DNA from: Pisolithus tinctorius | Taxonomy: Eukaryota > Basidiomycota > Agaricomycetes > Boletales > Pisolithaceae | Assembly (NCBI GenBank): GCA_024663395.1 | Contig: JANFAH010000066.1 | Location: 124,001 to 188,000 of the forward strand | DNA: 64,000 nt | Direction of reading: 5' to 3' | Shown: positions 49,517-59,108 of the stretch, one piece after another | Position numbering within the stretch: position 1 is the first letter of the stretch | How the letters are laid out: every line of letters begins with the position of its first letter | Notes under the pieces: generated by a model | The model's database searches: none | Told to the model about the DNA's origin: nothing | The model's input: the letters and a program-made list of their open reading frames with translations, nothing else | Made by a program: the position numbers and the translations under genes

Positions 49517-49761
49517 CATGGTCAAGGGCAAGAAGCTAGTACGATGTGACGGAAGGGCCTTATTAGACTAACCACGAGGATGAAAGGCTGGACAACGCAT
49601 GGAGTGGCGCAGGTCCGCGGAAGTGGAACAATACCCATTTGTCGGTGCACATCGAATTCCCTACTTGTGTGCGCATTGGCATTTTACTTTTTGGCATGGA
49701 GCGCTAAGCTTTGGACCCTGTGAATGTGAAGTCCAAGTTTTCGACTTTGGCTTTGGTTAAG

Positions 49762-50538
49762 AAGAGGTATCCACACACACCCACCGAATACACAAGGGCT
49801 CTTTCATAATCTCTCTGCAACAAACTACTGCCGCGTATCACACCACAGCCGAGCATATAGGCGGCATGATCCGTCGACGACGCAAAGCACGAGAACGGCG
49901 ATCAGAAGTGAAGGACGAACTCCGTGGTTGGATGGACGATCTCAAAAGGGAGTGTAGATTCGAGCTGGCAGCGGTTGGACGTGGACATTACAAGCGTGAA
50001 GGGGAAATGCACAGACCGGATGGCGTACGTTTACTTTTACTCGTGCACATACCGTCACGGCCTCGCCATCTAACGAACAAGTACAGTACAACCGCTACGG
50101 GACAAGCTGAAGATCACACAAGACGCGCTGTTACGTGATATCAAGCGTTTTCGAGAGCCATACTTGCCTGAGATGCTACGCGCAGCAAGACGAGCGAGAC
50201 AACGTAGAGTCGCCAACAAGACACGCGAAAGAGAGCGAGAGGCGCGAGGGCTGTACTCGGAATTGACAATCACACAAATGCGACAAGGCCCGCCTGCGCA
50301 CGTCCTTGCGAAGATGACACCTGAACAACGCAAGCTTTATCACATCGCTCTGGGACCTTCGGAAGGCGGTTATGCAGCAGCCGTGAAGCTCAAGCTGGGT
50401 ATGAAATTGCGGAAACCGAACTTGTCGAAACTGGAAGGTGGACGGACGGAAAATCAGGCCACGCTCAGGGCGAAGAACGATATTATGGCAGAGAACGAAC
50501 GAAGACAGCGCAGTGACACTGACGAGGTTGAGCCATAA
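49762..50538 (+). pseudogene. truncated copy of LYR gene X (3' half)
   Basis: The sequence matches 43960-44746 closely (GMIRRRRKARERRSEVKDEL, then EMLRAARRARQRR to EVEP), keeping an intron-like gap, but the LYR-motif exons are absent. A few small deletions occur (for example one codon near 50475 and 9 bp near 50007). Similarity continues into the 3' flank to about 50700. It lacks the start and the LYR motif, so it is a pseudogene or, at best, a truncated ORF. Confidence 0.8.
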
Positions 50539-50809
50539 CTCTCTACCACTATGCAGATATAATACCTTTCATACAGGTATACGGAGTACCGAAAGTATAC
50601 ATATGCGATACTGGAGCCCAGTATGATAATGATATAGGTAGCGCGCAACTTGAGAACGGGGCAAGTAACGAAGACCTTGTAGCTTGAATGGATTGCTCTG
50701 AACTCCTATGTCCATGGCCGCAGTACCGTTACTCCCTCTCCTCACTCAGTTCGTAGTTTGGCACATCACCCTCGCGTCCTCACGATTTGAACAGAGGATA
50801 ACCTGTCAA

Positions 50810-51650
50810 CAAAATGGCCCATAAGAACACGAAATATCTCAGTTCAGCCTCCTTCGACCGTACCGTGAGGCTTTGCGATATATCTGTCGTAGGAGAAAGT
50901 ACCCGAGGAGAGCCAACTCGTATTCCGTGGCGGCGGGAAAAATACCATCAGAGAACTACTCGAAGGAGGGTGTTTGAGGGGCACGAAGATGAGGAAATGA
51001 GCCAGAAAACCAAGTCAAAAACAGGCGCTGATACTCAAAGCGATTCGTTGAGGGGAGCATTGAATGTGCCGCACTGATAGACGAAACCAATTTCATAAGC
51101 AGGGGCGATACTAGGTATGTATCCGTTTATTCTTGGCAAAGACGATCAAAGGTAACGACCACCACGTAATAGATCGATATGTTTATGAAGCACGGGCAAA
51201 AAGAAACCAATATTCACTCAAGCAATATGCCATGGCTTTCACGAAGTCGAGTCCACCACTGAGGGTATCGTGCGAACGTCGCATCGGATAATATCGATAG
51301 CATGCCTTCGATACCCAAACATATTTGTATCAGGTAGGAGGGCATCTTTTCTGAAATTGCATCCCTCTGCTGACGTTCATAAAGGATCTTGGGAAGGCCA
51401 GATCCGGATATGAAAGCCTGACTCCAAGCTCAGATCATTCTCCCTTGTTGGTTCTGTTGAAGTGCCGGGGGTAGTGAACTCCCTACAACCTCAGTTCCGA
51501 AAGGTGGGCTTGACGGCGCAAATTGGGTCAACACGTAAACCTCAACAGAGCAAAGCAGTGAAAATAACAGGCGTCAAGTCGATATCGCTGATAGGCCAAG
51601 AGCATTGGCTAGGGCAATGGTTTAAGTGTGAGAACATGTCCACGCCGATT
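50810..51650 (+). pseudogene. broken partial copy of RRP9
   Basis: It starts KNTKYLSSASFDRTV, matching an RRP9 WD blade, then jumps over a deletion to the ESTRGEPTRIPWRRE region (out of frame against ESQLVFRGGGK). Pieces matching FEGHEDE, QTKSKTG, the intron, PGVVNSLQ and ITGVKSI follow with frameshifts. The 5' half of the gene is missing. It is inverted relative to the intact RRP9 at 39360-41338, as expected if it was carried with B'. Confidence 0.85.
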
Positions 51651-51711
51651 CGAATTGGTGAGTATGGACAAATATCCGTGCTAGTTTCTACGCATAGGCG
51701 AGCTGATCCTC

Positions 51712-53163
51712 CTAGTATCCCCCATGTACTTCTCGTAAGTGGTTGTAAACGGCGTTGGCATCGAAAGTTGTTCTACATTCCCAGCAAATATGAGCTCCAC
51801 ATCTGTTCGCTTATGTGAGCCATGAATGACATTTCTAGAGACTGAGGGGAACACTGACCGGCATGCCATGTGATTGCATCCTGCTATCTTCTCTATTGGT
51901 ATATGGCATTGTGGACACCTCTTCACGGTCCCTCCTTGATCGTTGATCCAGGCGTCCACCCGTTCCTCCAACTTCCGTGTCTGGTATTCTTCGCACGTTT
52001 CTCCTCTGTGCGCATCGTCGCACGCTACGCAAATCTCGGAAGAACAAGATGGGCAACGGATGGTGACTGTTACAGCACCAGCAGGTACAGAGCGGTAGAT
52101 CTGGCCACAGTCTGGCGTTTTGCAGAACCTGAATTCCATTGGGCGCTGGAATATATAGAAGGTGAATGCGGCACCGAGCAACCGATTAAAAGCTGCTGGT
52201 GCGAGGAATTGTTGAATGGTAGGGATGGAAATAGGCGTATTACAGCTGCTATCATCTCCCATGCATCTCAATGGGAACACATTGGTCTCGTGGGCAGTCA
52301 CGACGAAGTGGCATAGACACGCGGAACAGTAGGTGTGTCCGCATTCCAGCTGTACGGGCTCCAGGGTGTTATCATAGCAAATCGGACATACTTGCTCAAC
52401 ATCCCCTATGGTTTTATCAAGGGAAGTGTGAACGAAATTTCCGCTAATCGAGTCCTGCACTGTGGCGAGTGCAGCGGCTTCGTCAAAGTATTGTGGGACA
52501 GACTGCGCGCGGCGGGGACGCCAAGCTACAGATAAGGCGGTCGCATCGCATACCGACGATCCATTCGCACCATTGAAACTACAAGGGGGGGACATGTCGA
52601 CTCCCAGTACGTCATTCCTGTATCTGAGATCAACTGAACTGGTGAATAAGGCTCCTCCAGTTCTTGCATCGGCTACGATCACTGCATTTAGCTTCCCTGC
52701 ACCGGCTGTCTGAATATCGACGAGATAAAACTGGTCGACGTCCAGACCGCCTCGCGCAAACAACGCAAGCACTTCTTCGCCGTTTGCATCCTCGGGAATG
52801 TTATCGATGAGAAAGGTACATGACTCAAAACCAGTGGTGAGGCTCAGAATGTCTAGCCCTGCTGTATAAGTGACGATGGAACCTTGGACCAACCGAGATA
52901 TTGTCTCGAATTTCTCTCCTTCTGTCATCGCTCCGTCTGGATCGCTAGATGCACTTGCAGGGTGGCCACATGAACTGGCAGTAGATTCCTGGCGATGGCA
53001 GGGTCAACCAGTTCAGGAGAGAAAGTTCAGCGTGAGTACTTACTCTTGATGATTCCTCGCCCGTATCCCCGCTACTCGACCCCATGGGGAGACTCCCCCG
53101 TGCATAAAAACGGCTAACCGGCGGCGACGCGCAGTATTGGGCTTGTGTGGCGGTGGTAGTCAT
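51712..53163 (-). CDS. RBR ubiquitin ligase B' (inverted copy of B)
   Basis: Exons 53044-53163, 51859-52988 and 51712-51802 give 446 residues with the same splice positions as B. N-terminus MTTTATQAQY, one RRM-like segment (CTFLIDNIPEDANGEEVLAL), RING1 (CPICYDN...CGHTYCSAC), IBR and RING2 CPQCHIPIEKIAGCNHMAC, where both the catalytic Cys and the following His are present, unlike B. The last exon reads CGAHICWECR and ends HGGY. The reading frame is intact. B and B' differ at many positions, so this duplication is older than A/A'. Confidence 0.85.
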
Positions 53164-53629
53164 GGTGCTATGGCAAGGGATGCTATAGGGCTTCGGACAC
53201 ACGTGTAATCCTCATGCCAAAGTCTCGTTGCCAATTGCCACGAGCATGCCCAAGACAGGTAGCCGCTGATCCAAAGTGTGAGATATTGTGCTCCTCCTAG
53301 GCAAACTTGGTTGAACAAGTCTGGAGAACGCCCTGGTAAGCTCAGCGTTCAGGAGTGCTTTCCCCCATACATTCTCCCTGCTTCGGCTCTTGAGCGTAGG
53401 TTGTACACCGACGGACTTGAGATGAGTACACGGGCCTCATGATAGTGGAGAACCGCTGAGATATAGGTCTCGAATCCTGCTAAACTCCATCTGAAGTAAA
53501 AAAAATGCAATGACGAATTCTGTGATAAGGGGGAGGTGGTATTCGTACAGGTTCTGACAGACATTTAGCAGAAGTGTCCACAATATGTGATGAAGACGCA
53601 AAGCATGGAAGGTTGTTAGGATGTGATTA

Positions 53630-53844
53630 CTCCAGAATTTACATTATCCAGCAACGTCCGCCGGCTCGCTGCTATTCTTGCTCTTCAAGTTGCCTCAACC
53701 ATTCTTCTCTTTGTTGCTACTCAGCTACCCGCCATTTCCGATCCTGACGTTCTAGCCTCTCCTACCTCTCGTGAGCTTGTAGTGTCTGCCTTCCTCTATT
53801 TCCCTCCCTTCCCGATCTTGCTGCATCTGCTGCAACAAGGCAGG
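53630..53844 (-). pseudogene. relic of coiled-coil/CaaX tail beyond the stop of gene C
   Basis: Minus-strand sequence after the C stop still resembles the A tail: a LQQMQQDRE-like piece, RQLEEQE, then an in-frame TAG and a terminal C-W-I-M followed by TAA (about 53635). The ancestral C gene therefore ended in a CaaX box too; it is now untranslated. Confidence 0.6.
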
Positions 53845-56800
53845 TCAATTATCACAGTAGTCTCGATGCGCCTCTCGCATGTGTTTATATATGGCGCTGA
53901 CGGTGAAAACTCCCATACATCTCCAGCAGATGTGAGCACCACACCTTTCTCAGATTAGCAGTCTTATTGGCGGAGCACAAGGTCAAAGTACCAACCTGCA
54001 CATTATGTGATTGGATCCTTTCCATTTCTCTATCAATATGTTGCACCGTGGACAGTTCTTGATGCGACCGCCTTGTGCGGCAATCCAGGCGTCATTCTGC
54101 CGTTCCTCCTCTTCGGCACACTGCCGAAGCCGGCCGTGCGATTCACCACATGATGAACAGATGGTCGAGAAACAGGACGGGCAACGAAGAGGCATTGAAG
54201 CCTTAGAGCTGGTGGAACGATAGATCTGTATGCAGCCAGGGGTTTTGCAATACTTCAATTGCTCTGGATTCCTGGAGATGTAGGAAGTAAACGCCGCATC
54301 GAGCAAGTGATTGAACGATGCTGGTGGGACGAAACGTTGGATAGTTGAGATGGCGATGGGATCACCGCAATGGCCATCATTACCATAGCATCGCAACGGG
54401 AAATCGGAGGTTTCGAGAGCAGATAGTAAGAAGCGACGCAGACATGTGACACAGTAAGCATGTCCACATCCCAGATAAAATGAGATAGAGATATCGTCAA
54501 GGCAAATCGGACACGCTGTCTTGGGTTGTGATGCAGTGGAGGGCCGTTGACTACTTCCCGTCGCAGTGTGGAGGATGCTATCCAATGCAAGCTCCGCTTC
54601 TTCTCTACCAGTGATGGTGATCCTCCTAGATGTCGTGTCGAACTTGACGGCGTCCTCGCCAAATGTTTCCTTTAGTTGAGCTAGGCCCCCTCCATTCGCT
54701 AACAAGCTTTGGATTGCTGGTTCCGGGACGGTAACCGTGTAGTCCGATATAGAGGACAATCTATCGAGCTCTTCGCTGATCCTTTTTCGAGCACGTTCAA
54801 TCGACGCCGCTGAGCCATATACTTTTATCGTCTGAGTCCTCCGGTCTACTCGCACATATGCTCCTGTTTCAACGTAAACCTGCTTCAAGAATCTGTATTT
54901 GGGGTGTGCCAAAGCCCTATGCCAACCTCGCACTGTTTCACCTCTAGCTAGATCCTCGACCTTGACCTTCAACGCCCCAAGGCGATCCTCTTCAGATCCG
55001 CTTAGGCGTATGCGTACAGTGTGGCCTTGCTTGTGGATGTTCAGCATGCATGCTTTCGGGTCTTCGATGCCGCTCATCAGGGCGTCCCACTGAGTTTTCT
55101 GCGCACTGTATTGTTCTGGGTCGAGGGATATAGTAAAATCCATCGGACGCGGGACACGTAGCCACATCCCAACATCTTTCCCATATTCGCTGGCCTCGAA
55201 GTCTTGTTGGACGGCGAGGGCATCTTCTCGAGAGCAGAAGCAAGCACGAATCGAAAGAAAACCGCTCGGGTCGGGCATCAACGAGAGGTCGAGAGATCGA
55301 ACACGTTCGGGGACGATACGTGATATAACATCATATAGATGGTCTTCGACTTCGCGAACATTGAGCGACGGTGTCCTTTCCAGTCGTTTCACGGAACTCG
55401 ATCCAGAAAACGCCATCATTTTAGTGTCACTTGTTTCCGGGGGAAGGTTACTGATGATGATGGCATCCGGTCCAAGCGGTATACGAGTGCAGCTAGAAGG
55501 TTCGTTGCTCATTTGAGCTTTGACGCGACGATTATTGTAAGTGCAGCCATTTAATTCATGGACTTTAGTTTGAGCGGCGGCTGCATCGATGCACATCACT
55601 GCATATCGCACGGCAGGGGAAGGCCATGATAGGGTCAAGACAGTGGCATCCTGCGCCGATGATGCAGCCATCCCCTGCAATGTGCTGAATCCTGAAACTT
55701 CAGCTTCCAGTCCGTTGTCTTCGAATATCGCCAACAACTCCCATCCTAGTTCCCCGTCCGTCACAACTTCGGCCTCGACCTTTCCTCCGCCTACACTCTG
55801 GATGCCGACAAGGTAGAAACGATTGGCATCCACCTGTTGCTGTGACATTAATGCACGGAGATCATCCTCCTTTACGTCTGCAGAAATATTCTTCACACGT
55901 AGGGTGCACAACTCAAAACCAGTAGTAAGGCCAATGACGTCTAGACCTGCACTGAAAGTAACAATAGAGCCTTGCACGAGCCGGCCTATCGTCGCCTCCC
56001 CCTGTGCCATCTTTGGATGAGTAGGGACCTAAGCAAACTCGTGAGTTTAGGAACCAGCAGGCACAAATATGAACGGACATCATCGGCGTGACGATACCGG
56101 CAAGAATCTCCTTGGCTACAATTATCCGCTTTCCAGTAGCGGCAGACTGTTTGGTGTTTATCCTGGGAGAGAGAACCGGGGGGGCTAACCACTTGAGTAG
56201 CACTGGTAGAAGTGCCCCAGCAGTCAGATACTAGAGTGTCCTCGGTTCCATGTGAGAACCTGCAGTCTGAACCATTTTTACAGTTGCCCGCTTTCCAGTA
56301 GGAACAAGTTTTCCGGTGCTCGCCCCAGGATTCAGTGGTGGTGGGGTTATCTGCTTCAACAGTGCTAGTGGAAGCAGCCCAGCAGTCAGATGGCAGAAAG
56401 TCCTTAGCTTCATGTGAGAACTTGCAGTCCGCGCCATTTTTACAGTTGCCCATTTTCCAGAAGCGACAAGCAGGAAGGTTAACTGCTTCGACGGCGCTGG
56501 TAGAAGCACCCGAGCAATCCCATGCCACGAAGTCTTCGGTTCCATGTGAAAACTTGCAATCTGAACCATTTTTACAGTTGCCCGCTTTCCAGTAGGAACA
56601 AGTTTTCCGGCGCTCGCCCCGGGATTCAGTAGTGGGGGGGTTATCTGTTTCAACAGCGCTAGTGGAAGCAGCCCAGCAGTCAGATGGTAGGGTGTCCTTA
56701 GCTCCATGTGAAAACTTGCAGTCCGCGCCATTTTTACAGTTGCCCATTTTCCAGAAGCGACAAGCAGGGAGGTTAACTGCTTCAACAGCGCTGGTAGAAG

Positions 56801-58472
56801 CACCCGAACAGTCCCATGCCACGGAATCCTCGGTTCCATGTGAGAACTTGCAATCCGAACCATTCCTACAGTTGCCCGCCTTCCAGTAGGAACAAGTTTT
56901 CTGGCGCTTGCCCCCGGACTCAGTAGCAGGGGAGTTAACTGCTTCAACAGCACTGGTAGACGCACCCCAACAGTCCGATGCCAGAGAGTCCTCGGTTCCA
57001 TGTGAGAACCTGCAGTTCGAACCATTTTTACAGTTGCCTGCCTTCCAGTAAGAACAAGTTTTCCGGCGCTCGCCCCGGGATTCAGTAGCAGGGGGGTTAT
57101 CTACTTCAACAGCGCCGGTAGAAGCGCCCCAGCACTCCCAGGTTTCAGTAGCGGGGGGGTTATCTACTTCAACAGCGCCGGTAGAAGCGCCCCAGCACTC
57201 CCAGATTTCAGTAGTGGGGGGGTTATCTACTTCAACAGCGCTGGTAGACGCACCCCAGCAGTCCCAGGATTCAGTAGCAGGGGGGTTGTCTACTTCAACG
57301 GCGCTGGTAGAAGCACCCCAGCAGTCCGATGCCAGAGAGTCCTCTGGTCCATGTGAAAACCTGCAGTCCGAACCATTTTTACATTTGCCCGCCTTCCAGT
57401 AGGAACAAGTTTTTCGGCGCTCGCCCCAGGATTCAGTAGTGGGGGGGTTATCTACTTCAACAGCGCTGGTAGAAGCACCCCAGCAGTCCGATGCCACAGA
57501 GTCCTCTGGTCCATGTGAGAACTTGCAGTCCGAACCATTTCTACAGTTGCCTGCCTTCCAATACGAACAAGTTTTCCGGCGCTCGCCCCGGGATTCAGTA
57601 GCGGGTGGGTTATCTGCACTGGTAGAAGTGCCCGAACAGTCTGATGCCAGAGGGTCCTCAGTTCCATGCGAGAACTTGCAGTCGGAACCATATTTACAGT
57701 TTCCTGCCTTCCAGTAGGAACACATTTTCCGGCGTTTGTCCCAGGATTCAGTAGCGAGGTCTACTGGTTCGATGGTGCCGGTAGAAGAACCCCAGCAGTC
57801 CGATGTCACAGAGTTCTCTGTTCCATGTGAAAACTTGCAGTCCGAACCATTTTTACAGTTTCCCGCCTGCCAATAGGAACAAGTTTTCCGGGGCTCGTCC
57901 CAAGATCCAGTATCGGGTGGGTTATCTGCGCTGGTAGAAGAGCCCCAGCAGTCCGACGCCAGAGAGTCCTCAGTTTCATGCGAGAACTTGCAGTCGGAAC
58001 CATTTTTACAGTTGCCTGCCTTCCAGTAGGAACAGGTTTTCTGGCGCTCGTCCCAGGATCCAGTAGCGGGGGGGTTAACTGCTTCAACAGCACCGGTAGA
58101 ATCACCCCAGCAGTCAGATGCTAGAGAGTCCTCGGTTCCATGTGAGAACTTGCAGTCGGAACCGCTTTTACATTTGCCCGCTTTCCAGTAACGACAAAGT
58201 TTTTGGTGCTCGTTCCGGGAGTGAGTAGCAGGGTGGTTAACTGCTTCAACAACGCTGGTAGACTCACCCCAGCAGTCCGATGCCAGAGAGTCCTCGCTTC
58301 CGTGTGAGAAGTTGCAATCTGAACCTTTGTTACAACGTCCCGCAGAATAGTAACGACAACGCTGGAGTGAGAGATCGATGCTCATAGTTGTGGTTGAGGG
58401 CACGAGGTTGCCGTGTGGCAAATCAGAAGAACCAAGTCGGACTGGTATTCGGTGACCAAGGCTAGCCGACAC
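53845..58472 (-). CDS. RBR-like protein C: 14 CCCH fingers, RRM-like, RING-IBR-RING with Ser at catalytic Cys
   Basis: Start at 58385 (MSIDLSLQRCRYY, matching the A start) or in-frame ATG 58472. The first exon encodes 14 tandem C-x7-C-x5-C-x3-H fingers over about 750 residues, separated by DCWGASTSAVE.DNPPATES-like linkers. An intron near 56020 leads to the RRM-like (CTLRVKNISADVKEDD, AIIISNLPPE) and KH-like regions, RING1 (CPICLDD...CGHAYCVTC) and IBR. RING2 reads CPRCNILIEKWKGSNHIMC: the position of the catalytic Cys is Ser (codon 54013-54015). After the last intron CGAHICWRC is followed by a TGA at 53845-53847, removing the coiled coil and CaaX of A. All zinc ligands appear kept, so this looks like a folded but transfer-dead ligase. 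It could instead be an early pseudogene. Confidence 0.78.
56050..58370 (-). repeat. tandem CCCH-finger coding array of gene C
   Basis: Fourteen finger units of about 130-180 bp, with finger plus linker nearly identical in neighbours. Some higher-order duplication is visible: the pair CSYWKAG.../CRFWKMG... occurs twice in succession (56440-56900). At about 57110-57300 four copies of a 20-21-residue linker unit (CWGASTSAVEVDNPPTTE) follow each other without a finger. Confidence 0.88.
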
Positions 58473-58655
58473 GACAATATTTCAGTAGTTGGTGCCACAA
58501 GTCCTCCGGCCTCCTGGACGCAAACAACTGGTGCAATTGGAGGAGCTGGACGGGCGTGGCTGCATTCAGCGACTTGTGCTCTTCAGCAAGCGGAACACAT
58601 AGTTGTACAAAGATGTATGTAGCTGTGAGCCATAATTCGGGGGCATCCTTAGTTT

Positions 58656-58880
58656 ACCGCACACGTCCTTGCGAAGATGATACCCGCACAACGCAAGCTT
58701 TATCGCATCGCGCTTGGACCTTCGGAAGGTGGTTTCTATGAAAATACGCAAACAAGACTGGTGGAAACTCGAAGGTGGGCGGGCGGAGAACCGGACTGTG
58801 CTCGGAGCGAAGGAGAATAATGTCACGACAGAGAACAGTGCGATGGCATTAACGAGACCAAAGCATAATTCTCTGCCATT
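58656..58880 (+). pseudogene. short relic of LYR gene X
   Basis: Sequence like GCACACGTCCTTGCGAAGATGA followed by codons for QRKLYRIALGPSEGG and, after a deletion, KLEGGRAEN...AKENN matches the last exon of X (44505-44720). It is the third copy of this exon and again lies head-to-head with a long-form RBR gene. Confidence 0.75.
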
Positions 58881-59108
58881 AGGCATATTGTCCTGCATGC
58901 AGGCATAATTTCCTCCACGGGCGTATCATACTTCTATTGGGTCAGCAAACAAGACAAGGTCACAACGCGCGGATACCGCAGAGACGAAAAGCCGAGGGCT
59001 GTAGTAACTCCTACTTCGCTCAAGGCATACATTTTAAACATTGACTGCAAACGAGAGACCTCGTTTTGCATGGGATGATACATGTGCACATTCCTGTTTT
59101 GTTGCTGC
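58881..59108. other. no gene seen
   Basis: Short spacer between the X relic and the DUS3 stop. Confidence 0.4.

Larger units (their letters stand above)
44918..49730 (-). repeat. large inverted repeat, right arm (gene A' unit)
   Basis: Inverted copy of 33600-37840. The left boundary is at the GTGGCCACATGAACCGGCAG sequence that matches 37796-37840, inside the second exon of gene B; the right boundary lies about 200 bp upstream of the A' start. It is flanked on both sides by copies of the 3' half of gene X. Confidence 0.85.
50800..53640 (-). repeat. older inverted duplication (B-RRP9 unit)
   Basis: RRP9 fragment, B' and the following spacer mirror 37192-about 40340 (spacer, B, 3' part of RRP9) in opposite orientation. 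Divergence is higher than in the A/A' arms, and the next gene to the right (C) is the diverged counterpart of A. Confidence 0.8.
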
